Shown in pieces: positions 48,452 to 62,000 of a stretch of 64,000 nt of DNA (positions are counted from its first letter, which is position 1; each line of letters starts with the position of its first letter). A program made the position numbers and the translations under genes. This DNA is from Chaenocephalus aceratus. Taxonomy: Eukaryota; Chordata; Actinopteri; Perciformes; Channichthyidae. The DNA lies in NCBI GenBank assembly GCA_023974075.1, contig JAMFTG010000724.1, positions 38,501 through 102,500 of the forward strand. The letters are read 5' to 3'. The notes beneath the pieces are model-generated. The model saw nothing but the letters and a program-made list of their open reading frames with translations. It had not been told where the DNA came from and did not search any database.

Positions 48452-48784
48452 GCCTCTGTGTGACTGTGTGTGTGTGCAACTGTGTGTGTGTGTGTGTGTG
48501 ACTGTGTGTGTATGTGGCTGTGTGTGTGTTACTGTGTGCAACTGTGTGCGACTGTGTGTGTTACTGTGTGTGTGACTGTGTGTGCGTTTACGTGCGTGTG
48601 ACTGTTTGTGTGTTACTGTGTGGCTGTGTGGGTGTGTGTGTGCATGCGTGCGTGTGTTACTGTGTGTGTGTGTGTGTGTGTGTGCGCGTGCGTGCGTGCA
48701 TGTGACTGTGTGGGTGCGTGTGTGTTTATGTGTGTGACTGTGTGTGTGTTTATGTGTGTGACTGTATGTGGCTGTGTGTGTGTG

Positions 48785-48844
<60 letters not shown>

Positions 48845-48996
48845 GCTGTGTGTGTGTGTGGCTGTGTGTGTATTTATGTGTGTGTGTGTGTGTGCGTGTG
48901 CAACTGTGTGTGTGTGTGTTACTGTGTGTGTGTGTGTGTGTGTGTTACTGTGTGTGTGTGTATGTGGCTGTGTGTGTGTGTGTGGCTGTGTGTGTA

Positions 48997-49076
<80 letters not shown>

Positions 49077-49128
49077 ACTGTGTGTGTGTGTGTGACTGTG
49101 TGTGTGTGCGCGTGCGTGTGTGTGTGAG
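48452..49128. repeat. Degenerate GT-rich array
   Basis: TGTGTG blocks interrupted by ACTG, GGCTG, TATG and GCGCG; longer units such as TGTGTTACTGTG recur. Confidence 0.95.
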
Positions 49129-49553
49129 TGATGGAGGAAGCACGGCAGCTGGTATCCTAGCAGCGGCAGTTGGCACGGAGACTCTCGGAGCGGACTGATC
49201 TGAGTCAGGTGAAAACACGAGCTGCTCTTTGAGCGGAGTGATATCTCTCCGCTCTAATTCCTAACCAACACGCACTCACCTCTGAGGAAACGTCTGCGGC
49301 TCTTTCCTGCTGTCACAGTGACACGTGACGATGCTCAGAGGGGGGTTGAAGACCCCTGCATGTTGCCCCACTTGTGCCTCGCGGGCTCCCGTTAAGCCGT
49401 GAAACAGCTGTTAGCGGCGTAGCATCAGCCGCTACGGAGAGCTGAACTCACCGCAGTGCTTCCTCACTGTATGCAAATGAGCCAGGAAGGTTTTCAGAGC
49501 CGGGCGCGAGCCAGCGGGCCGTCACGTACGTATTAACGTAAAAGTAACATTTA
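49129..49553. other. Unassigned intergenic
   Basis: No feature recognised. Confidence 0.4.
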
Positions 49554-50410
49554 ACAGGATGAGGATCTGAATATGACATTTTAGAAACACAGCAGTCATT
49601 CAAAGTGGGTCTTTATAGACCCGTGTTTCTCAAACTGTTTCACACCAAGCACTTAACCAATAAAAAAACCTCGCGGACCACCTAACTCCACACACATCCC
49701 AAAACACATCGTTTTTCTAGAACAGATTATAAATCTCCTGGAAAGTGGTACAAACACGTGGCAACATGTGGGACGAAGGTGTTGCGCTGGGCTTTCTCAT
49801 GCAATAGAAAGTGAAACTTAAGCTCGTTCCATTGCGGAGATATTCCCGCGAGAGTGCGGAAAACTTAAATGTATTTATTTATTTCAAATGTGAAATGTTA
49901 CCAATATACTCACGGACCACTAGGGGGCGCGGACCACACTTTGAGAAGCACTGTTAGAGACAGTCTCTTTTTTGGGATCTTTTCCAACTTTTTGATTGAT
50001 CTCTTTTTGTACGTATATTTTTCTTTCATGATTTCTTGTCGTGTGTTTTAAATAAAGACGTGTTGCTAGCTGATGGGAGCTGCAGGGAAGAAAGTGAGTC
50101 TTTGTGCAATAAAGTATTTAATTGAGATAATGTAGAACATGAACAAAGTAAATGGACAGTTGACAGGATGATGATCTGAATATGACATTTTAGAAAACAA
50201 GCATTAATTGAAAGTGTGTTTTGTCCAGCTGTGAAAGTCTTCGACACATCAGGCTCATATAGTATTAGTAAACAACAGTATTTCATTAGGATAATTACTC
50301 ATGGCGCAAAATGAACAAAGTAAAATATTGAACACAACAGAATAGAAAAACCAGTCATTCAAAGCGTGTTTCCAAAGTATCGTGCAGCTTCAACATTTCA
50401 GGCTCATCTA
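49554..50410. repeat. Three diverged repeats downstream of immp2l
   Basis: ACAGGATGAGGATCTGAATA at 49554, ACAGGATGATGATCTGAATA at 50163, and a weaker copy from about 50335 share ATTCAAAG(T/C)GTGTTT-type and CATTTCAGGCTCAT-type words. They lie between a hAT insertion and the immp2l stop, possibly in its 3' UTR. Confidence 0.6.
49621..49953. mobile_element. hAT-like MITE, second copy, with 7/8 TSD
   Basis: The ends are CCGTGTTTCTCAAACTG and CACTTTGAGAAGCACTG. The flanks TTATAGAC (49613-49620) and TTAGAGAC (49954-49961) match at seven of eight bases. The interior is the reverse of 12274-12574. Confidence 0.85.
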
Positions 50411-50432
50411 CGTAGTTATCAAATGTGTGTCT

Positions 50433-50558
50433 TCATCCCTCCTCTTCCTCAGCGTCCAGCGGGCCTCGGTTCGGGGGGAGAGACGCTGCGATTCGCTGCC
50501 AGCGGTTCGGAGGCCAGATGATGTGAGAGGCTCGGCCGTGAAGCAGCCCCACCGACAC
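50433..50558 (-). CDS. immp2l: immp2l last coding exon
   Basis: The acceptor is TTTCCCAG. It reads [20 protein letters not shown] on to EEEEG and TGA at 50435-50433. Confidence 0.92.
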   Translation of the reverse strand: MSVGLLHGRASHIIWPPNRWQRIAASLPPNRGPLDAEEEEG

Positions 50559-51495
50559 CTGGGAAATAAACAACAACAACAACAACAACGAAAAGCTGGG
50601 TCAGAGCTGCATGTCAACAACGACGTGATTCAATAAATGAAAATAAGAGAACAGTGGAGATGATGACGCCGAGTTGTGTTCAGGGTCTCTGAATGAAGGG
50701 TTTTACACTGAGATCCATAATGTGCTGTTCCACGACATCTTGTATAATAAAGATTTAGCAATATCGTGTGTGACTTGCTTCCAACATCCAAAAAGATTAT
50801 GTGTAAAAAAGGTCGTTGACGAACATTTTTCGTCAACGAATTTCCACACGGCATCTATTGCATGTCTGTCCGTCCTGGGAGAGGGATCCTCCTCTGCTGC
50901 TCTCCCTGAGGTTTCTCCCATGTTCCCTTAAACTGTGGGTTTTCTCCGGAAGTGTTTCCTTGTACGATGTGAGGGTCTAAGGACAGAGGGTCTAAGGACA
51001 GAGGGTCTAAGGATATAGGGTCTAAGGACAGAGGGTCTGAGGACAGAGGGTCTAAGGACAGAGGGTCTGAGGACAGAGGGTCTGAGGACAGAGGGTCTAA
51101 GGACAGAGGGTCTGAGGACAGAGGGTCTGAGGACAGAGGGTCTAAGGACAGAGGGTCAGAGGGTCTGAGGTCAGAGGGTCTAAGGACAGAGGGTCTGAGG
51201 ACAGAGGGTCTAAGGACAGAGGGTCTGAGGACAGAGGGTGTCGTATTGTCATACTGATATTCTGTACACACTGTGAAGACCACTGAGACAAATGTAACAT
51301 TTGTGATATTGGGCTATAAATAAACATTGATTGATAGTTTCCGTTGACGAAATGAACACGGTCTCGGATACGTTGGTGTTTGTTTGTGAAGCCCCCAGGG
51401 ACCAATGGGATTTGTGATATTTTTATTTAAATACATTTGAATTGAATTGAATTATCTCTGAGGACGAACTGTGGGTTGAATGTAATGCTTTGTGG

Positions 51496-51540
<45 letters not shown>

Positions 51541-54500
51541 GTACCGGTCCGAAGCTGTTGCTGTCCAGACTGTGTCCGTGGTGATCGCCCTCCAGCCAGA
51601 AGTGACCGTCAGGAACCCGAACGAACCGGTTCTTGTATCCCAGAGTCCTGAAGAGACGAGAACACAAACAATACCATTATATTTAATATATATATCTTTT
51701 GAATTTTCACGGGATACCAATATGTACCCCCTCGTTTCCACTTATCCCAAACACAGAACACATTCTCCACACGTGCAATCAACCAATACAAAGTTAATAC
51801 ATAAATTAGATCAAAGAAAAAATAAATAATAATAATAAAGATAAAGAAGTTAATAAATCCTAAAAGTAAATAAATTATATAAAGAAAATTACAAAGACAG
51901 CACAATAGTAGAAGGAATATACAGATGTGTACACACTTACAGGAAGGCTTGTTAGACACTGTAAACTAGATGGAAATATGCCTTGAGATCTCCGTCCTTG
52001 CTACTGCAGTCCGTAGAAACCAAGATTTAGTATATATCACAAAATATATGAAAGATTGTCATAAAATATGTGAAAATGTTAAAAAATATGTGAAAAATTT
52101 AGTTGAAATTTTTGAAAAAGGGACGTAAAATATGTTAAAAACAATTTTTTAAATATGTGAAAAATTTCCCCAAAAATATGTATAAATCTCTTCCATTTCA
52201 CTTTTCCAAAACGTTTGACCTCTAAGCAAAAAAAAAATTAGTAAAAGAGAGCCTGACTGCACACCGAGTGATTCTGGGTGCTTTTGTTGCTTGTCCGTTT
52301 ATTTAAACTGGTGCCTTTGTGCCTTTTTTGTTTTGACTGTGGCTGTTTGCCAACTTAGTGCAGCTTTCATTAAAACAACTTCCTATTTTACCAAAAACAA
52401 CTGGTCATATGTTACTTTCCACTTTCCACGAGCCGGGACGTAACATCAAGGTTTAGTTTTTAATCAGGCGTTGGTAACATTAGAAGAAGTCCTGGAGGCA
52501 GAGAAATCTAACAGAGTGTTTAAAGACGTCTGATTTCCCTTCAGTGCCATCAACGTTCTCCGCTCACTGGCTTTTTAAGACCACTTTGAATAGAATTTAA
52601 CACCTATTTCACGGCAAGAAAGTATGAAGGAAAATGGCTATGAAAGAAGAAATACGTCCCATAATCCATCCATCCATCTTCTCCTCTTATCCGTGGTCGG
52701 GTCTCGGGGTATCAGTTCCAGCAGAGAGCCCCAAACGTTCCTTTCCCCTCATCAACCAGCTCTGACTGGGGGGTCCCAAGGCGCTCCCAGGCCAGCGAAG
52801 AGATATAGTCCCTCCACCTGGTCCTAGGTCTACCCCTCGGTCTCTTCCCAGCTGGACGTGCCTGGAACACCTCCCTAGGGAGGCGCCCAGGTGGCATCCT
52901 AACTAGGTGCCCGAACCACCTCAACTGGCTTCTTTCGACGCGAAGGAGGAGCGGCTCAACTCCGAGTCCCTCCCTGATGACCGAACCTCTCACCTTATCC
53001 CTAAGGGAGACACCAGCCACCCGGCGGAGGAAACCCATCTCGACCGCTTGTATCCGCGATCTGGTTCTTTGGGTCATGACCCATCCTTCATGACCGTAGG
53101 TGAGGGGAGGAACGGCCCGGAGACGGAGAGCTTTGCCTTCCGGCTCAGCTCCCTTTTCGTCACATGGTGCGGTAAAGCGACTGCAGTACCGCTCCCGCTG
53201 CGCCGGCTCTCCGGCCCATCTCACGCTCCATTGTTCCCTCACTCGAGAACAAGACCCCGAGATACTTGAACTCCTTCACTTGGGGTAAGGACTCGTTCCC
53301 TACTTGGAGTGAACAGTCCATCGGTTTCCCGCTCAGAACCACGGCCTCAGATCTGGAGGTGCTGATCCTCATCCCAGCCGCTTCACACTCGGCTGCGAAC
53401 CGATCCAGTGAGTGCTAATAAAAAAACATTTTAAATTGGAAATGTATTCAAACCCAAACGTCGCCCCGAGGTCCCCCGATGTTGTTGCGGGAGCTGCTGC
53501 ACCAGCTAACGCTACATTTGCAAAAGGTGCGGCGGGCTTCCAACCCGTTCCCTCCACTGGTTTCAACCAAGCACGACATTCGATGTTTTCCAACCAGATA
53601 CGGTTGAACTTCCCCGTATTTATTTTTAAGTAGAATCGAAGATACCCAAGTTTCTGACTGCCGCTAGCTGGAGCTTGGTTGCTAGGTTACTAGCTGGGTG
53701 TTCTCCGATAAGGGGCCGGGGGGAACAAAGTTAGTGATTACTGGTTCCATGCTGATTTAATTCAATACAAATTGTTGGGGGAACTGAAAGGCTCTTACCG
53801 TACCTTCTAAATCATATTTAAAACCTTTTGATTTTTTTTTATCATATTTAAGACTTTTAAAGGCCTTACATTCTGATTATCAAATGTAGGACTTTTAATA
53901 CTTTTTACGACCCCGCGGGAAGCCTGATAAGAGGAGCTGAACGAGTAAGAGCCAAACCCAGATTCACTTTTGTTTTGGAACGAATCTCACGATGGATAAA
54001 GTCTGACACGAAGTTAGACTTCATCATCCAAAATCCTAAATAAACTACAATACATCCAGAACTGCGCTGCCCGCCTCCTCACCCACACCCGCTCCAGAGA
54101 CCACATCACCCCCGTCCTTCAAAGCCTGCTCTGGCTCCCCGTCCGTCAACGAATACACTTCAAAATCCTTCTGCCAACACACAAAGCTCTCAATAACCAG
54201 CTCCCCCTACCTCTCCGAGCTGATCCACCGCTACACCCCTTCCCCAGCCTTCGCTCATCAGAAGCGAACCTCCTCTCTATCCCCAAGAAAACCAAGCTCC
54301 GAACCTGGGGGGACAGAGCCTTCTCCATCGCTGCCCCCACCCTCTGGGGGGACAGAGCCTTCTCCATCGCTGCCCCCACCCTCTGGGGGGACAGAGCCTT
54401 CTCCATCGCTGCCCCCACCCTCTGGGGGGACAGAGCCTTCTCCATCGCCGCCCCCACCCTCTGGGGGGACAGAGCCTTCTCCATCGCCGCCCCCACCCTC

Positions 54501-55787
54501 TGGGGGGACAGAGCCTTCTCCATCGCCGCCCCCACCCTCTGGGGGGACAGAGCCTTCTCCATCGCCGCCCCCACCCTCTGGGGGGACAGAGCCTTCTCCA
54601 TCGCCGCCCCCACCCTCTGGGGGGACAGAGCCTTCTCCATCGCCGCCCCCACCCTCTGGGGGGACAGAGCCTTCTCCATCGCTGCCCCCACCCTCTGGAA
54701 CTCCCTCCCACCACACATCAGAGACTGCACTGACCCCCCCACTTTCAAAACACTGACCAAGACACACCTCTTCAGACTGGCTTTTAATCTGTGAATTATG
54801 CTGTATTGCTGTTTTAATAACTTTTAAATTCTATTTTATCATGTTTTATCACCACTGTAAAGCGTCTTTGAGCACCTGGAAAAGCGCTTTGAAATGCAAT
54901 GTATTATTATTATTATTACTAAACTCTCCAACAGGAAGTTACTAAAGGCTATGACAGGAAGTGACTTAACCCCAAAGGAAGGAGCGAAACATCCAACAGC
55001 TCGGCCCAGTCTAACTGAGCCAAACAAGATGGACATTAAATATCGGCATACAGACATTAAAACTTCATGTTTCCCTCGTATTGTTTTCAGGATCATATTC
55101 CCGTGTTTAGTCTAGAAAAAGATAACGTGTGCATTTAATAAAGTTGTGTATATTTACACACACAAACCAAGAAGCTTAAAACATCAGATTTTAAAACCAA
55201 AAGAGTTTTTCAAAGCAGAAACGCGTCATGTGTTATTATTGAACTTTCATTAGATGCTGATTTGAAACCGTTGTTACTGCATTTCCTGTTTCAGATGGAG
55301 AGAGGGGAGTGGGTAGCTGCGAGTGAGACTTCAGACGGAGGGGGAGTGGGTACGGTCTGGTTTGGAATTGGGCCTCTTCAAAACTCTAACAGGAAGTTAA
55401 AAACCGCCCAAAAGGAATCAATTAAAACTCTAACAGGAAGTTACTAGTGCTATTAAACTGATTATTATTGTCATTCAGATGTTGAAGCTAACGTTGTATT
55501 TTTGTTATTGCGCCTTTAATATTTACGTTCTCTCCCCGAAGCCGAGCTGAGCCGGAGTTAAAGAACAGATTTGAATTTTAATCAAAGCTTCACTGCGTCG
55601 GATAAGAGGAAGATTTATGGGGGAATGGCGGTTAAAGTCCTCGTTGATGGCGGATCAAATCTCCGGCACAATTACGGTTTTCATTTCATTATCGTTAATC
55701 ATCGGCCGGTATATCATCCCCGAGGCGTCGCTTCCCCTCGCCGCCTTATCGCTCAAACGCAGATCTGATCCCAGGATTCAGACTAAT

Positions 55788-55860
<73 letters not shown>

Positions 55861-56020
55861 TCAATCAGGTCGTCATGTTTATGAGGAGAAGGTCGATCGC
55901 CCTTCATCTTCCCTCCGGACGGTTACAGGCCTGTTCCCGCTCTGATTTATCGTTAAGCTGAGGAACATTGTGAGTTACAGCCTCAGTGACTTTCTAAATG
56001 GGAGTCCGTCTGCGATTCTC

Positions 56021-56091
<71 letters not shown>

Positions 56092-59000
56092 CCTTGGATA
56101 CATAAATATTGATTGAGCCACCGCAGCTGAATTGACTGACTCTCAAATAAAACAATCTGCAGGCTTTGCAGGAATAATAAAAGCGGTTCGAGTCTATTCG
56201 ACACTTTGCCGCGTTTTAAGAGGAAAAACTGAGAAGTCTTTACAGACCGAGGACGGCTGACTTCCCCGTGTCCTTTCTGTGAAACCAGGATTGATCTGTT
56301 CAAAAGAAAACCCTCCCTCGTACCAGACTCTTTTTATGAACCTGTTCTACATCTCTAATACGTCTAGTTTAATTATTGGTGCCAGGTTTCTGTTCGAGGA
56401 GATGTGACCTTGATGTGACCTCCACTCTGAAGGACGTCTCACGTATTTACTGAAAAACCTTGGATAGCTTTAAGCAACATTTTAAAACAAGTTAAAGGTC
56501 CCGTGTCGTGCTTTTCCGGTTCTGACCCGTCCCCTTGTGTTCTGTAGCTTCTGCATGTACGGTCTGCAGTCACAGACCCTGTAGCGAGTACAGCTCTAAC
56601 ACCAGAAGACCTGTCTGCTGCCCCAGAACGCCTCGTTGGACACTTCTCTTTTTCTTCCTGGGTACAGTGACGTGCCCAAACCCAAATGGACCAATCCGTG
56701 GAGCTCCCCACACACACACACTCTCTCTCAGCTGCGAAACTGTAGCCTCGCAGATGGGGGTGCAGCACCCTCAGCACCCCCCCTTCCCGCGGCCATGGTG
56801 CTCAGGCTTAGTTCAGGCTGATTTTCGCCGTGTCTCGCTGACCCCACGCAGCAACCAGGAAATGACCCCAGTAACCCAGCTCACACCGTCCGCTCCTCGA
56901 GCCTCACAGGGCGGAGCAGCGAGCCCCCCAACGTCCCGCCAACACGGCACCCAGACCCCACGCAGCATTCTCATCTGTTCGTCATCACTGGTGTCATTTC
57001 CTGGTTGCTAACAAACGCCATGGTAACACATAATCACTGATGTTCCGCTGTAACGGTGGTTCATCAGAACAGAGTGGGCGAGCTGACCAATCAGAGCACA
57101 GTGGGCTCACAGGGAGGGGGGGCAAGAGCTCCAACAAGCCGTGTAGGACAGAGAGTGAATACACAGACAGAGATGCTGAAACCAATGTGAGTTTGGAACA
57201 TTGAACAATGTGAATCTATTCTAGTCGACCTCAACGATGGAACTATGATCAGGAGAAATGGCCATGACATGGGAGCTTTAAAAAATGCACCCCATAATAT
57301 TTGTTATTTAGTACTAAAAGAAAATGTACATCTTAGTACTGCATTACAACATTAAGCACTTCAGTGAATGGGCTTATAGATCCTCAGAGCTACAGTTTAA
57401 GTAAAATAATTATTATGGAATTATGGATGTTAGCGGTGGTGACGTGAAGTCATGTGACCGTGCTGTAGTTCCTTTATAGCCCAACATTAGCCGCCTTTAG
57501 CTTAGCGGTGGTGACGTGAAGTCATGTGACCGTGCTGTAGTTCCTTTATAGCCCAACATTAGCCTCCTTTAGCTTAGCGGTGGTGATGTGAAGTCATGTG
57601 ACCGAGCTGTAGTTCCTTTATAGCCCAACATTAGCCGCCTTTAGCTTAGCGGTGGTGACGTGAAGTCATGTGACCGTGCTGTAGTTCCTTTATAGCCCAA
57701 CATTAGCCGCCTTTAGCTTAGCGGTGGTGACGTGAAGTCATGTGACCGTGCTGTAGTTCCTTTATAGCCCAACATTAGCCTCCTTTAGCTTAGCGGTGGT
57801 GACGTGAAGTCATGTGACCGTGCTGTAGTTCCTTTATAGCCCAACATTAGCCACCTTTAGCTTAGCGGTGGTAACGTGAAGTCATGTGACCGAGCTGTAG
57901 TTCCTTTATAGCCCAACATTAGCCGCCTTTAGCTTAGCGGTGTTGACGTGACTCTTTTATCCAAAGTGCATTTACCATGAAGAAACAAACTCAAAAGCTT
58001 GAATCCTGCAAGTACATTTCCCGTCTATAAGCCCAACCAGATGAAGTGTTACTGCAATAGCTTCACTTTCTTAGTACAAAATATCTATTTTAGTTTGATT
58101 TCATTTTTTCTATCAAAGATGCAGTCGAAGCTCCCATCCTTCCTTCAGAGCGTTTCATGTGTCGTCTTGTCGTCTTTGTTCGAGTAGGAGTGGCTCTTCA
58201 CGTCACCTCCTGCCGAACGGGGATCTGTTTAACGGCTTTACAGACAAATAAACGTTATTTACGAGTGACCATTAGCTCATCCCCCTGAGCTAACACTCCC
58301 ACTCAGTTTCCCCTGGAGATCTACGTGAGTGTTTGGATCTGAATCTGTAAAACAATCCTCTCTAGCAGGCAGACGCTCTGCAGTTAAAGGGTGTGATTTA
58401 CGTCTGAGACAACAGAGGCTGACAGCCAGGACAGCAGTTCATTCTGCATCCTTTCCCCGAGCCGCTGACCTGGGATCTGCACCAACACAAAGCTGATCTC
58501 AACACATGTCTGGGGTCTGATGTCCTGCCTACCCCCAGATAGCATTAGATTAGATGAGTTTCAGCATGTTGGTTGATGCTCTGCAGTCCTGCTTGCTAAA
58601 TACACGGAGAGAGGAAGAGGAGGAGGAAGAGGAGGAAGAAGTAGAAGGTGTTCCCTATCGTCTCTAAAAGCAGGATGTTAAATCGGACATTTTGCTCATA
58701 AATAACTAACTCCACCTAAAATAACCTGTGACTCATAATCTCATTACCTTAATCATACGAGTAGTCACTGCCTGCATCTCGAAATGTAACACATCGATTA
58801 AGAATGAGTCATACTGCTCCAGCGACGAGTTTCCAGAAGTCTGATCAGAAGTGAAAACATGGCGAGACAGACTGCGTCTCTGTGAGGAATTACAGACGAA
58901 CAAAGCTGTCCACCAATCAGAGACGACGCACGCAACCACGCACGCACACTAGGGGTGTAACGGTTCACAGAAGTCACGGTACGGGTTCGGTTCGGGGCTC

Positions 59001-62000
59001 ACGGTTCGGTACGGGTTCGGTTTGGGGCTCACGGTTCGGTACGGGTTCGGTACGGGTTCGGTTTGGGGCTCGCGGTTTGGTACGGGTTCGGTTTGGGGCT
59101 CACGGTTCGGTACGGGTTCGGTACGGGTTCGGTTTGGGGCTCGCGGTTTGGTACGGGTTCGGTTTGGAGGTCACGGTTCGGTACGGGTTCGGTTTGGAGG
59201 TCACGGTTCGGTACGGGTTCGGTTCGGGGCTCACGGTTCGGTACGGGTTCGGTTTGGGGCTCACGGTTCGGTACGGGTTCGGTTTGGGGCTCACGGTTCG
59301 GTACGGGTTCGGTTCGGGGCTCACGGTTCGGTACGGGTTCGGTTCGGGGCTCACGGTTCGGTACGGGTTCGGTTTGGGGCTCACGGTTCGGTACGGGTTC
59401 GGTTCGGGGCTCACGGTTCGGTACGGGTTCGGTTCGGGGCTCACGGTTCGGTACGGGTTCGGTTCGGGGCTCACGGTTCGGTACGGGTTCGGTTCGGGGC
59501 TCACGGTTCGGTACGGGTTCGGTTCGGGGCTCACGGTTCGGTACGGGTTCGGTTTGGGGCTCACGGTTCGGTACGGGTTCGGTTTGGGGCTCACGGTTCG
59601 GTACGGGTTCGGTTTGGGGCTCACGGTTCGGTACGGGTTCGGTTAGGGGCTCACGGTTCGGTACGGGTTCGGTTAGGGGCTCACGGTTCGGTACGGGTTC
59701 GGGGCTCACGGTTCGGGGCTCACGGTTCGGTACGGGTTCGGTTTGGGGCTCACGGTTCGGTACGGGTTAATAAGGAACTCTGACATTTTGAATAATTAAA
59801 AACAAACCACTCACTCAGATGGCCAGATTATCTATAATGGCTGATGTCAAACTAAAAAGTTTCATCAAGCTGTAAAACTAAAAAGAATGTCTTGAAAATA
59901 TTACATCATAAATAATAAGAAAGTGTTTCCAGAGCGCAAAGTCGTTTAAAAACATATGCCAAAAGCTTCCGTTATTTATTTTGCTCTCATGTCTCTTGGC
60001 TTCTTAAAAGCAGCGGGGATCAGCTGCTGAACTGCTGCTGTCTTTTGCCGGGCTCCGGTGATGCCTTCTGACATGATTTAGCATGTTTGCCGTGTTACCA
60101 TTAGCATACCGCACCGCTATCGAACAACGCCGACACACCGTCCTCGTCCGATCCACCACTCGCACACTTCATCGTTATTGTAGTCCACAGGGAACCCGAC
60201 ATGTTCCCACAGCTGATTTAAAAGAAGCAGGTGGGTTCTCGCTCCTGTGTGTTATCTGAACTCACCATACTAACTTTTCTTCTTCTTGTATTTTGTTCGT
60301 TTTGTTGTTGTGTTTCTTCTTGTTCTTCATTTGTTGTTTAAGGGCGGCTGGCAAACAGCTTTTAGGCGCAATACCGCCCCCTGGAGTATATATAGTGTAG
60401 TGGATGCTGCCCTGAATGACAGACTTTTTTCCCACTCGTAAAAAAAAAGGCGTATTCGTCGTGTGACTGCATGTGCCGAACCGTGACGTCCGAACCGTGA
60501 CGTCCGAACCGTGACGGTACGAGACGAATACGCTTGATTTGTCGCTAGAGGGTCTGAAAAGCGTCTTTATCTTAAAGGCTGGCACCTGTGTCTTTGGGGG
60601 AAAGTGTTCTGGTTGAGTTTGAGCCGATAATAATACGAGGTGTTTTTTGCCACTGACAGTTCGAGGCCACCCAGTGAGGCAACAACTCTGTGTTTCAGAG
60701 CGGCTGCTCCCTATCGGTTTGCAGTTTGGAGATAACAATGAGAACGAAAGAAGACTTCAGCTCGACTGAAACACCTGCTGCAGTTTGACAGGTTTCTTTC
60801 ATGGAGCTCTGCACCAACAACCCTCTCTGTGGTGTGTTCACCCCCCGGACTTCAGACCTGCTTCAGACCGGCTTCAGACCGGCTTCAGAGACCTGACTTC
60901 AGACCTGACTTCAGACCTGCTTCAGACCTGACTTCAGACCTGCTTCAGACCTGACTTCAGACCTGACTTCAGACCTGCTTCAGACCTGACTTCAGACCTG
61001 CTTCAGACCTGACTTCAGACCTGCTTCAGACCTGCTTCAGACCTGCTTCAGACCTGACTTCAGACCTGACTTCAGACCTGCTTCAGACCTGCTTCAGACC
61101 TGACTTCAGACCTGACTTCAGACCTGACTTCAGACCTGCTTCAGAGACCTGACTTCAGACCGGCTTCAGAGACCTGACTTCAGACCGGCTTCAGAGACCT
61201 GACTTCAGACCTGACTTCAGACCTGCTTCAGACCTGACTTCAGACCTGCTTCAGACCTGACTTCAGACCTGACTTCAGACCTGCTTCAGACCTGACTTCA
61301 GACCTGCTTCAGACCTGACTTCAGACCTGACTTCAGACCTGCTTCAGACCTGCTTCAGACCTGACTTCAGACCTGACTTCAGACCTGCTTCAGACCTGAC
61401 TTCAGACCTGACTTCAGACCTGCTTCAGACCTGACTTCAGACCTGACTTCAGACCTGACTTCAGACCTGACTTCTGACCTGCTTCAGACCTGACTTCAGA
61501 GACCTGACTTCAGACCTGCTTCAGACCTGCTTCAGACCTGCTTCAGACCTGCTTCAGACCTGCTTCAGACCTGCTTCAGACCTGCTTCAGACCTGACTTC
61601 AGACCTGACTTCAGACCTGCTTCAGACCTGCTTCAGACCTGCTTCAGACCTGACTTCAGACCTGCTTCAGACCTGCTTCAGACCGGCTTCAGACCTGCTT
61701 CAGACCTGCTTCAGACCTGACTTCAGACGTGACTTCAGACCTGCTTCAGACCTGCTTCAGACCTGACTTCAGACCTGCTTCAGACCTGACTTCAGACCTG
61801 CTTCAGACCTGACTTCAGACCTGCTTCAGACCTGCTTCAGACCTGCTTCAGAGCTGCTTCAGAGACCTGAGACCTGCTTCTGACAGCAGTGGGAGCTGCT
61901 TGTTCAGCCATGCAGAGGAACAGCAGCTATTAACGGTCCAGGTTCACATCTCAAGAACACAAGCTTTGTTATAATTCAATCTCAAAATAACTGAAATAAT

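Larger units (their letters stand above)
58950..60525 (-). mobile_element. hAT element with GGGTGTAACGG terminus and BED finger
   Basis: The left end TAGGGGTGTAACGGTTCACA is a common fish hAT terminus. The right end is a degenerate run of CCGAACCGTGACGT units to about 60525. The - strand interior encodes a BED-finger fragment. A 30-bp array has grown from the left terminus. Confidence 0.7.

Noticed and set aside
46185..48479. 764-codon open frame on the - strand
   Set aside because: It is read-through of the 37/40-bp minisatellite. The other two frames are equally open, and the protein is a pure low-complexity repeat.
50382..50636. + strand frame across the immp2l last exon
   Set aside because: Antisense shadow; the - strand gives clear IMMP2L homology with correct splice sites.
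54146..54767. - strand frames of 145-204 codons
   Set aside because: Antisense of the 39-bp array in the L2 ORF2; the sense strand explains the sequence.
58882..59783. 226-254-codon frames on both strands
   Set aside because: 30-bp minisatellite derived from a hAT terminus; all frames give simple repeats.
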